Below the pieces are notes generated by a model. The model was given only the letters and a program-made list of their open reading frames with translations. It was not told the DNA's origin and ran no database searches. From a virus: 64,000 bases of DNA. Below are positions 35,880 through 43,524 of the stretch, in pieces (the stretch's first letter is position 1; every line of letters starts with the position of its first letter). Both the position numbers and the translations under genes were made by a program. The stretch lies in the IMG/VR virus record IMGVR_UViG_3300013102_000032, positions 1 to 64,000 of that record. One strand, 5' to 3'.

Positions 35880-36022
35880 ACATTTGTGTCTTTTATTCTA
35901 ATTTTCAATATATCCAATGTATCTATAACTCCTTGTGCGAATCCTTCTCCCCATGCACCATCATAAGGGTCAACATCAATTAATTCTAGCAACTGTTTTC
36001 GTTGTTCTTCTGTAATCTGCAT
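35876..36022 (-). CDS. 48-residue hypothetical protein
   Basis: ATG 36022 is preceded by AAGGGTG. The acidic, helical protein (MQITEEQRKQLLELIDVDPY, then DGAWGEGFAQGVIDTLDIL) has no recognisable motif. Both ends lie in hairpin-flanked junctions like its neighbours. Confidence 0.65.
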   Translation of the reverse strand: MQITEEQRKQLLELIDVDPYDGAWGEGFAQGVIDTLDILKIRIKDTNV

Positions 36023-36036
36023 ATTATCACCCTTTC

Positions 36037-36054
36037 ATAAAAGTAAACTTTTAT
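36037..36054 (-). repeat. ATAAAA-N6-TTTTAT hairpin, copy 4
   Basis: Loop GTAAAC; the arms can extend to ATAAAAGT / ACTTTTAT. It overlaps the stop of the 36051-36200 gene. Confidence 0.65.
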
Positions 36055-36200
36055 CTATCATAATCCTTTACGATTACTTCTGCTTCATCAAGCCATTCAC
36101 TTATATCGCCATATGAATCGTGAGGAATATCGCCATGCGACCTTAAATCATCGACTTCATTTCTAATATTGTTGATTAATTTTAATAATTCACCTATCAT
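36051..36200 (-). CDS. 49-residue acidic hypothetical protein
   Basis: ATG 36200 follows GGAGGGTG. The protein (MIGELLKLINNIRNEVDDLR, then SHGDIPHDSYGDISEWLDEA) is acidic and helical, without a known domain. Its net negative charge would suit a DNA-mimic or inhibitor role, but nothing in the sequence proves that. Confidence 0.65.
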   Translation of the reverse strand: MIGELLKLINNIRNEVDDLRSHGDIPHDSYGDISEWLDEAEVIVKDYDR

Positions 36201-36213
36201 ATTGTCACCCTCC

Positions 36214-36231
36214 ATAAAAGTAAATTTTTAT
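36214..36231 (-). repeat. ATAAAA-N6-TTTTAT hairpin, copy 5
   Basis: Loop GTAAAT. It directly follows the TAG stop (36234-36232) of the upstream gene on the minus strand. Confidence 0.65.
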
Positions 36232-36453
36232 CTATTGTTTCCATCTGTCTAATTCGTCTTGATAGTTAGAAATTACAGTATCGAAGCCATTCGACAATTT
36301 ACCTATCACATCTTTACGATGAATATCTTCTGTCCAAATACACTTAGGAAACCAATACTTCCTAGGTTTGTACAACTTATATTTGTACATTGGCGTTATA
36401 GAATCTCCCCAAAATGACACCTTGATTATAAACCCTTTATATTCTTCTTTCAT
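36232..36453 (-). CDS. Hypothetical protein
   Basis: A 73-residue Tyr/Trp/Lys-rich protein (MKEEYKGFIIKVSFWGDSIT). ATG 36453 is eight bases after AGGAG; the GTG at 36462 and ATG at 36459 are too close to that site. No family is recognised. Confidence 0.55.
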   Translation of the reverse strand: MKEEYKGFIIKVSFWGDSITPMYKYKLYKPRKYWFPKCIWTEDIHRKDVIGKLSNGFDTVISNYQDELDRWKQ

Positions 36454-36468
36454 TGTCATCACTCCTGT

Positions 36469-36486
36469 TTAAAATTAAGATTTTAT
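36469..36486 (-). repeat. Hairpin of the ATAAAA family, copy 6
   Basis: Plus-strand arms TTAAAA / TTTTAT (one base off the main form), loop TTAAGA. The TGA stop (36488-36486) of the HD gene touches the arm. Confidence 0.6.
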
Positions 36487-37154
36487 CAATGTGCAGGTAC
36501 GAATTTATTACGGTTTAACTCTTCTATTTCCGCTTTCAATCTAGCTACTTCTTCATAATGCTCTTTGATTTCCCATAAGTGAGGTTCAATTGTAGTCTTT
36601 GCTGAATTGAAATATCCTGCATATCGTGGATATCTAATTCTTCCTTCTTTGAATAATGGGATGAAATGCTTTTCAGTTTCCATAGCTTGTCTAAGCTTTT
36701 TCTCTGGCGTAGCATCTCGTAGCGTTCCGAAATTGTGCTTTCTGTCAGAAGTCTTCAATAATAAAGCTCTTACATCTAATAAAATAGGCTGTAGATAAGC
36801 TACCATATTCTCATCTATCTTATAGTCAATTCCTTCTTTTTTAGTAACCAAGTCCACCATAACTGCAACATTGCTATTAAATTTATCTTCAATCATTCGA
36901 TTAGTTACTCCGTAGATATCTTCTGGTGCATCGTGCAATAACATTCCAGTAAGAATATCTTGGTTTCTTATTCCATGATTGAATAAATCTTGCGTGGTGG
37001 CTACGAGATGATAGTAATAGTGAGTGCCGTTATGCCTTGAGAATCCTTTTTCCGTACACATCTCTTCTATCATCCAATCCAAAGCTCTTAGTGAATCATC
37101 ATACCCTAAATTAGATAATGACCTTTCTAAATGTCTAACTAAACTTTCACTCAT
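36486..37154 (-). CDS. RelA/SpoT-type HD phosphohydrolase (candidate alarmone hydrolase)
   Basis: A 222-residue HD-domain protein resembling the hydrolase half of RelA/SpoT proteins and MESH1: a His-rich helix (HYYYHLVATTQDLF near residue 45), then L-L-H74-D75-A-P-E-D, IEDKFNSNVAVMVDLVTKKE and K-T-S-D137-R-K-H-N. No synthetase, TGS or ACT domain is present. It may remove the 3' pyrophosphate of (p)ppGpp or a related nucleotide, damping host stringent response or alarmone-based defence. Substrate is inference. It is first after a perfect early promoter. Confidence 0.75.
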   Translation of the reverse strand: MSESLVRHLERSLSNLGYDDSLRALDWMIEEMCTEKGFSRHNGTHYYYHLVATTQDLFNHGIRNQDILTGMLLHDAPEDIYGVTNRMIEDKFNSNVAVMVDLVTKKEGIDYKIDENMVAYLQPILLDVRALLLKTSDRKHNFGTLRDATPEKKLRQAMETEKHFIPLFKEGRIRYPRYAGYFNSAKTTIEPHLWEIKEHYEEVARLKAEIEELNRNKFVPAH

Positions 37155-37184
37155 ATTCTCGTCCTCCCCATTTGCTTATATCTT

Positions 37185-37213
37185 ATTATATCATTATTAA
37201 AAGCTTTTGTCAA
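37185..37213 (-). promoter_or_regulatory. Early promoter for the 37154-34111 unit
   Basis: Minus strand: TTGACA (37213-37208), 17-base spacer ending TGA, TATAAT (37190-37185); a perfect consensus. Confidence 0.92.
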
Positions 37214-37219
37214 CAGTTT

Positions 37220-37777
37220 TTAAATCTTTTCTAACATTTTAACATCTAATGTCTTTGGATGTAGATGGGTTATATTTCTCTGTCTTTTGACCGCATATTT
37301 TACAGTTCCCCAAGTGCCTCCATCTTTACCTTCATCCCATACTGCTATAACAAGCTTAGCATTGTCAACCATCCATTTGTCTCTCACATGCATACACCAA
37401 GGGGTATAAGGCTCGTCTGAAACATAATATACTAAGTCTGCTTGTTTTATTACTTTATGATAAACCTCTATATCGTTTTTATTCCATCTAGAATATTGCT
37501 CTGCACATGGAATGGCACAGACTAGCTTTATGTGAGGGTATTTTTCTTTTAACTTAAGTACAATCTGTGCAGACCAAATATCAACACCAATAGCCATGCC
37601 AGTTATAAACGTATCAATTCCTCTTCTTTCGATCTTATCAATGATTGTCTCTTTTAACTTCATAAGCATCTTAACATTTTCTGGATGGCGATAATCATAA
37701 CTAGGAAATTTATCTGGTCTATGTCCAGTGAAGCACAGAGTTTTATCGAAATTCATATCATAAACTGTATGTAGCAT
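37220..37777 (-). CDS. SLOG-domain (YpsA/DUF1273-like) protein
   Basis: A 185-residue Rossmann-like protein with the DUF1273 signature: CFTGHRPDKFPSYDY near residue 15, TFITGMAIGVDIWSAQIVL, VCAIPCAEQYSRWN, YVSDEPYTPWCMHVRDKWMV and DGGTWGTVKYAV. SLOG domains are predicted to bind or process nucleotide-derived ligands such as ADP-ribose compounds, and occur in nucleotide-signalling conflict systems. The gene ends a transcription unit and faces the NADAR/HD cluster. The activity is unknown. Confidence 0.75.
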   Translation of the reverse strand: MLHTVYDMNFDKTLCFTGHRPDKFPSYDYRHPENVKMLMKLKETIIDKIERRGIDTFITGMAIGVDIWSAQIVLKLKEKYPHIKLVCAIPCAEQYSRWNKNDIEVYHKVIKQADLVYYVSDEPYTPWCMHVRDKWMVDNAKLVIAVWDEGKDGGTWGTVKYAVKRQRNITHLHPKTLDVKMLEKI

Positions 37778-37793
37778 ATTATTCCTCCTATAG

Positions 37794-37825
37794 AAAATGG
37801 TAGTTCAATTATGAACTACCATTTT
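37794..37825 (-). terminator. Hairpin terminator after the 37832-38218 gene
   Basis: Stem AAAATGGTAGTTCA / TGAACTACCATTTT (37794-37807 and 37812-37825), four-base loop and a TTTTC tail on the minus strand. The U run is short, so read-through into the SLOG gene is possible. Confidence 0.65.
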
Positions 37826-37831
37826 TGTTGT

Positions 37832-38218
37832 TTATAATTTTTCCTTTACAATGACATTATCTTTAATGCTATATACTTGCATTCTGTCTCCGCCTAGATT
37901 GAATAATCCATTGTTATCACTCTGTAGCAAGGTTGGCTTTATTACTTTTGCAACTAGATCTTCTCCATCTTTCATTGATAGTATAGATTTATCTATCAGA
38001 ATGTGAGTGGCGTAAAGAGCCTTTGCACCCTTTCCAATTGGATTAGAAGTAACTGTACTACCGTCTTTAAACGAAGTATAACCAATGGTATCTTGATTAA
38101 TCTCTCTTCCTTCATCTAATAAATCATTGACTACTCTATTAAACATAACTTGTCTAGAGACTGTATTTTGTAAGCTTCCATTATCTAAATAAAATATAGA
38201 CACTCTTTTTACGCTCAT
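37832..38218 (-). CDS. Hypothetical protein downstream of DNA ligase
   Basis: A 128-residue protein (MSVKRVSIFYLDNGSLQNTV). ATG 38218 follows AAAGGAGAG; the frame is open upstream into the ligase gene, but the only good ribosome site points to this ATG. Mixed alpha/beta. No family is recognised. Confidence 0.6.
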   Translation of the reverse strand: MSVKRVSIFYLDNGSLQNTVSRQVMFNRVVNDLLDEGREINQDTIGYTSFKDGSTVTSNPIGKGAKALYATHILIDKSILSMKDGEDLVAKVIKPTLLQSDNNGLFNLGGDRMQVYSIKDNVIVKEKL

Positions 38219-38231
38219 TCTTATCTCTCCT

Positions 38232-39536
38232 TTATTCATAATTAATATCTTCAATACCCTTGTCTGTACGTATTGATTTGAAAACAGGAAATCTCAATGA
38301 AGGTAATTCTGTCTTTTCGTCTTTACTTTCCTCGAAGAATTGGACTTCAATAATCTTGCCAACAATTTCGCTTGGATTTGCAATAAATTGTCTACGTTGC
38401 TCCAGTGTAAAGCCAGAGCCAACGCCCACGGAATTGCCTTTGTACTCAACATTTACACGACCTAGCAACCCTTTGAATTGTCCGTCAATAGCTTCTTCTA
38501 TATCTAGTACAAGTAAATCAGCAGTCTGCATAGTTTTTACTTTTTGCAAACCAACAATACGCTTATTCTCATAATATCCATTAGCAGTATTGACCATCAG
38601 ACCTTCGTATCCATCTTTCTCAACTTGCTCTAACAGTGTTGGAATTACGGATTTATCTGTTCCTACGTATAACACAGGGAGAATGCTGATATTTTTAGTT
38701 GATTGAATAAATTTAGATATCATTGTATCTAAATTATATCTTCTCTCTTCGTAAGTCTTTTCTGATTTTCCATTTTGAAATTCTGAAATAGATAGATAGT
38801 CAAAGATATGAAATTTCAAACCCTTTTTATCTCCATCTTTTCTTACGACTTTTTGCGTAGCTCTGAATAATTCATCAGATGGAAGGTTGTTTATATTGAA
38901 TAATAGCAACTCACCGTCATAAACACCATTTGGTAAATTGGCAAATTGCTCTTCTAACTCTACCATCCCCTCAACAGGCTGTCCTTTGCGACTGAAAAAC
39001 TTAACAACACTATTGTCTACAATTGCAACACATCTGTTTCCATCTAGTTTGAGAGTAACGTAGAATTTTCCAGTAACTTTGTCAGATTTCTTAGCGAATG
39101 ATTCAGCTAACATTACTGCAAAACTAGGGATAGTTCCTTTGCCATAAACTTTATTGACCGTCTTTTCTGAGATGCCTAGTTTTAAATCTTTTGTTACAAA
39201 CTTCTTTACAAATGTTTGCAGTTCTTCGCTTTCAAGACCTTCTATGTATCGCTGAATCAATGCTATATCTTCATCCCTACCAGTGTTACTTACAGAAAGA
39301 TGTTCAATAATATCGTCCAAACTTCGGATAGGATGATATTTTTCACTAATACCGCTAACATCTTTATTCATTTTCTTAGTTGAAATACCTGTGACTATGT
39401 ATGGATTTAGCAAGAAGATAAGAGCTTCACGGAAATCCATGTCGCCCTTATTATTCTTAAGTATCTGTTCTTTTGCTAGTTTTCCGCTCTGATTCTCTAA
39501 GCTAGTCATTATATTATATATATTATGTATATTCAT
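38232..39536 (-). CDS. ATP-dependent DNA ligase
   Basis: A 434-residue DNA ligase sealing nicks through a lysyl-AMP intermediate. Motif I is K163-L-D-G-N-R; later motifs include FFSRKGQPVEG, VYDGELLLF, LKFHIFDYL and EGLMVNTANGYYENKR, followed by an OB-fold (GLLGRVNVEYKGNSVGVGSG). An N-terminal helical domain of about 150 residues precedes the catalytic core. Its ATG overlaps the upstream ClpP-like stop (TAATG). Confidence 0.92.
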   Translation of the reverse strand: MNIHNIYNIMTSLENQSGKLAKEQILKNNKGDMDFREALIFLLNPYIVTGISTKKMNKDVSGISEKYHPIRSLDDIIEHLSVSNTGRDEDIALIQRYIEGLESEELQTFVKKFVTKDLKLGISEKTVNKVYGKGTIPSFAVMLAESFAKKSDKVTGKFYVTLKLDGNRCVAIVDNSVVKFFSRKGQPVEGMVELEEQFANLPNGVYDGELLLFNINNLPSDELFRATQKVVRKDGDKKGLKFHIFDYLSISEFQNGKSEKTYEERRYNLDTMISKFIQSTKNISILPVLYVGTDKSVIPTLLEQVEKDGYEGLMVNTANGYYENKRIVGLQKVKTMQTADLLVLDIEEAIDGQFKGLLGRVNVEYKGNSVGVGSGFTLEQRRQFIANPSEIVGKIIEVQFFEESKDEKTELPSLRFPVFKSIRTDKGIEDINYE

Positions 39537-40126
39537 TATACCGAAGCTCCTTTTTTCGTTGGGCGAGTAATCAACTCATCTACTAAGCCTAATTCCAATG
39601 CTTCTTCTCCTGTAAAAAACCAATCTATCTTTCTATCTCTTAGTTCTAATAGCTTTCTTTTCTTAATATCTGTTTTATCAACTAGGAAATTATCTAACAT
39701 TTCTTGAAGCCTAACACTCTCTTCAACGTGTTGAATTTCATCCATTAGCTTCCCATGATGCCCACTAGTTAATTGATGTTGCATAAACGTAGCCAATTTG
39801 TGTGCAAATCTCTTATGACCTGCGGAGAAAATAGTTAAACCCATGCTCATAGCTTTGCCATAACAATATGTATGTATTGGAGTTTCGCTAGTCTCAATCA
39901 TGCCTACTAGAGCCATTCCGCTATAGCAACTTCCACCAAAAGAATCTATAATTATTTTAATTGGTTGACGAATATATCCAACAGTAATTTTGCTTTGTTT
40001 GTCATCGTAGTCATTGAATTTACGAATACCTATAATCACATCTTTTATTGACTCTGCTGAAATTTCTTTATTTAATAGAAACTCTCTATCTGGAAGCATG
40101 TTTGGATTAATGTTGTTGTTTGTCAT
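39536..40126 (-). CDS. ClpP-like serine protease 2
   Basis: A 196-residue ClpP-fold protein: IKIIIDSFGGSCYSGMALVG, catalytic-type S94 in YGKAMSMGLTIF and H117 in ATFMQHQLTS. It is diverged from ClpP-like 1 at 25.9-26.5 kb and lacks an obvious propeptide. It lies between the PNK-HD and DNA ligase genes. Targets are unknown; the two phage subunits might form a mixed ring or associate with host Clp ATPases. Confidence 0.75.
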   Translation of the reverse strand: MTNNNINPNMLPDREFLLNKEISAESIKDVIIGIRKFNDYDDKQSKITVGYIRQPIKIIIDSFGGSCYSGMALVGMIETSETPIHTYCYGKAMSMGLTIFSAGHKRFAHKLATFMQHQLTSGHHGKLMDEIQHVEESVRLQEMLDNFLVDKTDIKKRKLLELRDRKIDWFFTGEEALELGLVDELITRPTKKGASV

Positions 40127-40146
40127 GATTAATCTCTCCTTTTTCT

Positions 40147-41145
40147 TTAGTGAGACAGAGTATCTGCCTCACGTAGAAATTCTAATTTATTGTAGAAATC
40201 TTCTCCTACACGTTCTTTTAGCTTTTCTCTATTTGCATTGTCGTCTAATAGATACATATGGAATTGGATAAGTATAGATACATCTTCGATGAATCTATCT
40301 TCAAAGTTCATTTGCTTCAAGAAGTTTACGGCAATTTGAGATCCAACACACTCATGACCAATGAATTGTGCATGTCTCATTTCTTCGCCCTTTCGACTAA
40401 TGAAAGTCTTGCAAAACTCCTTGCCGATATCATGTAGCAATGCAGTCCAAAGCATTAACTCTTTATCTTCGCCATCGTAGTTATCTAAAACATGTTTATA
40501 GACATAATAAATATGTCGGCTCACCGATAAGGTGTGCCATTTTGAATCTTGAGACAAATCGTAGATTTTAAAGAAGTCTTCAAAGTAGGAGGCTAGAAAC
40601 TTCATCAAATCATATCCTTCTCTACCTAGTAAAACCGCTACTCGAATCGCATCTGTAAACTGTTTTGGCAAATCGGTTTCAATAATCTCGTCTGTGTATT
40701 CGAAGATGATATTATCCCAACCCTCAGACTTAATTGGAATTTGCATAGTTTTATACATTCGCTCGATAACATCAACTGGCACTTTTCTATCTCGACCATC
40801 ATTACGAATAAGAATCTCTTCGTATGGAGTTGCAACGTAGATAGCAATCTTTTTTACTGACTTTGGAAGTTGCTTAAGCAATCCTTGTCTTTTCTTTCGT
40901 GAGATATTGGTAGCATCATAGATTACACTTCTACCATTCTTCAAAGATTCCTTAGTTCTAGTAGCCATAGTTGCAAATACTTCACCATTGATATCTTGTC
41001 TATTGACATCTCCTGTTAGCTCTTCTCTAATTGCATCGGAAGAGATGTAGTCGATATCATCTCTCCCTTTCATTAGATCTTCTGCAACAGTAGATTTACC
41101 ACTTCCTGCAATTCCTACTAGCATAATAAATTTTGATTCATTCAT
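40147..41145 (-). CDS. Polynucleotide kinase fused to an HD domain
   Basis: A 332-residue fusion. Residues of about 1-160 are a P-loop 5'-kinase (GIAGSGK17ST, SSDAIREELTGD, IYDATNISRKKR, RNDGRDRKVP). Residues of about 175-332 are an HD phosphohydrolase (SRHIYYVYKHVLD, LLHDIGKEF, FIGHECVGSQ). Such enzymes can add 5' phosphate and remove 2',3'-cyclic or 3' phosphates from broken RNA. The RNA ligase gene lies 10 bases upstream, so an RNA-repair pair is likely. Confidence 0.85.
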   Translation of the reverse strand: MNESKFIMLVGIAGSGKSTVAEDLMKGRDDIDYISSDAIREELTGDVNRQDINGEVFATMATRTKESLKNGRSVIYDATNISRKKRQGLLKQLPKSVKKIAIYVATPYEEILIRNDGRDRKVPVDVIERMYKTMQIPIKSEGWDNIIFEYTDEIIETDLPKQFTDAIRVAVLLGREGYDLMKFLASYFEDFFKIYDLSQDSKWHTLSVSRHIYYVYKHVLDNYDGEDKELMLWTALLHDIGKEFCKTFISRKGEEMRHAQFIGHECVGSQIAVNFLKQMNFEDRFIEDVSILIQFHMYLLDDNANREKLKERVGEDFYNKLEFLREADTLSH

Positions 41146-41155
41146 GTTATCACTC

Positions 41156-42427
41156 CTATTCTGCAGATTCAGCTTCTTCCATATCTAAAACATCGTCAGA
41201 TTTAATAATTCCTTCTAGTACTTTGAAGTTGAAGTTCTTATGTTTCAAAGCTGTGAATTTTTCTTTTCCTTCGATTCGCACAATGATACCTTCACGTAAA
41301 TGTGTTTTGCCAATAGGGTCAACACCATCTTCATACTTAGCAACTCGTTCTAATAAATCGTTATTTGTTGTATATGTGAATCTGTCTAACTCTGGTGTAT
41401 ATTTAACTCCCATTTGCTCACAACGAATTTTTACTAAATCTGTCGGATACTCTACAACATATCCATCTTCGTTAGTCATAGTCATTCGGTAAGCATAGAT
41501 GTCACTTTGTCCAACCGCACAACCATATGTGAATCGAGTTTTATCGCCATATTGTTTAATAAACTCTTTATCTCTAGTTTTCTTATTATCACATTCTGGC
41601 ATAATCAAACCGCCATCTTCTGTATATCCTACTACTTCATAGAAAATAGTTTCGCCTTTTTTCAATTTTCCTTCAAACAAATCGTGCCACTGTTTACGAA
41701 ATTGATTGCCACCATAAAATCCGCCATCAAAGCTCTCAAGATTTACTCTTCGAGTACCTGTGGCTAACTCCCACTTATTCTGTTTAGGTAACTTGATGCC
41801 AACTTTTTTCAACAAATCTCTTAATTTAGATGTCTCTTTTTTAATAGTATTAGTTGTACGCTGAGAAGTACCATGCATTTTTAAAGTAATTACACATTGG
41901 TCGCCTTCTTTAAATCTATTAGTATTGTAAGCTAGTTGTGCAGTATCAATGTGTTGCTCAAACAAAGGATACAAATTCTCTTTCTTTTTAGCATTACCCT
42001 TAGTGCTTACAGTACCACCTTTAGCTTTGCCTTTAGGTACGTATTTCTCACAGATTAAGACACCGTTGATAGTAGAGATATTATCTCCTTCTTTTAACTT
42101 TGTAACATCTGTAAATTTAGAAAGGCTATTTACTGATAAAAATAAACCATCAGATTTTTCTCCACGCAATTTAAGACTAGTAATATGACGCTTTTCTGGA
42201 TCTAAATATCCACCTTCATTACTTCCGCTAATACGTACTAAGTTGTTCTCTGTTGCAAATTCTACACTCAACTTTCCGTCAGTTGGGAAGTACACTCCTA
42301 AATCTCCAACCTTAACATCTAATCCAACGATAACATCGTTCCCAAATAATGTAGCAACTTGTAATCGGTCTGCGTTAGAATGCTTTCTCAATTCTTTAAC
42401 TGTTGTAACATATCCACAATAACTCAT
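41156..42427 (-). CDS. RNA ligase with N-terminal OB domain (Rnl5/DraRnl-like)
   Basis: A 423-residue ligase. Residues of about 1-130 look like an OB-fold (TVKELRKHSNADRLQVATLF, then GLDVKVGDLGVYFPTDG) and the core carries the nucleotidyl motif L-K183-M-H-G-T-S. Later motifs are FYEVVGYTEDG and LREGIIVRIEG with FTALKHKNFNFK. The order resembles Deinococcus-type RNA ligase. It seals 3'-OH/5'-P nicks in RNA and probably works with the adjacent PNK-HD enzyme to repair tRNA cut by host defence nucleases. Confidence 0.85.
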   Translation of the reverse strand: MSYCGYVTTVKELRKHSNADRLQVATLFGNDVIVGLDVKVGDLGVYFPTDGKLSVEFATENNLVRISGSNEGGYLDPEKRHITSLKLRGEKSDGLFLSVNSLSKFTDVTKLKEGDNISTINGVLICEKYVPKGKAKGGTVSTKGNAKKKENLYPLFEQHIDTAQLAYNTNRFKEGDQCVITLKMHGTSQRTTNTIKKETSKLRDLLKKVGIKLPKQNKWELATGTRRVNLESFDGGFYGGNQFRKQWHDLFEGKLKKGETIFYEVVGYTEDGGLIMPECDNKKTRDKEFIKQYGDKTRFTYGCAVGQSDIYAYRMTMTNEDGYVVEYPTDLVKIRCEQMGVKYTPELDRFTYTTNNDLLERVAKYEDGVDPIGKTHLREGIIVRIEGKEKFTALKHKNFNFKVLEGIIKSDDVLDMEEAESAE

Positions 42428-42469
42428 TCAACATCTCTCCCTTTTATATGTTTCTTCTCTACTTATATT

Positions 42470-42498
42470 ATTATATCATTATATGTTGCACTTGTCAA
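42470..42498 (-). promoter_or_regulatory. Early promoter for the RNA-repair/ligase unit
   Basis: Minus strand: TTGACA (42498-42493), 17-base spacer ending TGA, TATAAT (42475-42470); a perfect consensus. Confidence 0.92.
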
Positions 42499-42509
42499 CA
42501 ACTAATCTA

Positions 42510-43319
42510 TTATTTTATTAATTTTGATAAATCTAATCTTCCTTTAATCATTTCTTTAATCTCATCATTAGATAATTCTATACCTTTTTTTCTGTAATAA
42601 GAGATTAATAACGCTATGCTACCTGCTACCAAAGGCGATGCCATACTTGTGCCATTCATAATAGCGTATTTACCATCTTTATACGTACTTAATACTTCTA
42701 CAGATGGAGCTAGTACATCATATCCATAGTTAGAGAAATCCGCAACATTACCATCTAGGTCTAAGCCACCAACAGATATTACTTCATTCATAGAAGCAGG
42801 ATATCTAGAAGGAGAATTTATGTCATTGCCAACCGCACAAACTATAGTAACACCTGCCTCATAAGCTTCTATTATTCTCTGTATTAATATCTGAGGGATA
42901 TAATGTTGCACTCCTAGACTAATAGATAATACATCTGCTTTTAGATTAATCGCATGAGTGATGCCATCCATAACATTGCTAATACTACCATTTCCATCTT
43001 TGTCTAGCACTTTTATAGCATGTAGTTTAGCCATCGGTGCAACACCTGTACGCTTGCCAACTAACAATCCTGCAACATGAGTTCCATGACCAAGCTCGTC
43101 AGATACGTCAAGGCTCTTTTCTATCATATTGAATCTACTAATAACTCTATCGCTAATGTCTTTGTGATTTACATCTACACCTGTATCCATTGTTACTATT
43201 GTAACGCCTTCGCCCTTTGTTTTACTATGAGCTTTACTAACATTTATAAAGTCTAATGCCCAACTATTTTGATCCTTTTTTAATCTGTCCAATACTTCAA
43301 CCCTGTTTAAGTCTCTCAT
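42510..43319 (-). CDS. Intracellular subtilisin-like serine protease (S8)
   Basis: A 269-residue subtilase with a complete triad: D45 (TMDTGVD), H78 (GHGTHVAG) and S225 (NGTSMASPLVAG), plus oxyanion N165 (AVGND). There is no signal peptide; a short N-terminal segment of about 25 residues precedes the core, as in Bacillus intracellular subtilisins. It should act in the cytoplasm on host or phage proteins. The start overlaps the upstream stop by four bases. Confidence 0.92.
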   Translation of the reverse strand: MRDLNRVEVLDRLKKDQNSWALDFINVSKAHSKTKGEGVTIVTMDTGVDVNHKDISDRVISRFNMIEKSLDVSDELGHGTHVAGLLVGKRTGVAPMAKLHAIKVLDKDGNGSISNVMDGITHAINLKADVLSISLGVQHYIPQILIQRIIEAYEAGVTIVCAVGNDINSPSRYPASMNEVISVGGLDLDGNVADFSNYGYDVLAPSVEVLSTYKDGKYAIMNGTSMASPLVAGSIALLISYYRKKGIELSNDEIKEMIKGRLDLSKLIK

Positions 43320-43522
43320 TTAGTAGCTCTCTCTTCTTCTATTCTCTGTTTTGCCATGATTGTATCATGCTGATACTTTAGTACCTCTATTTCTTTTTTG
43401 CACTTAGGACAATACATAACAAATAGTTCTTCTAGGTCATAACCTACTCCAGAATCTATGTCCTTCTTATGTGTGGTAAGAAGGACATATTTGTGCTTGC
43501 AAAAATATCGTCTAAGTGTCAT
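43316..43522 (-). CDS. Small zinc-ribbon-like protein upstream of subtilisin
   Basis: A 68-residue protein with YCPKCKKE near residue 37 and an N-terminal FCKHKY pair that could complete a zinc site. It overlaps the protease gene by ATGA, so the two are translated together. The role is unknown; a link with the protease is only suggested by coupling. Confidence 0.6.
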   Translation of the reverse strand: MTLRRYFCKHKYVLLTTHKKDIDSGVGYDLEELFVMYCPKCKKEIEVLKYQHDTIMAKQRIEEERATK

Positions 43523-43524
43523 AA

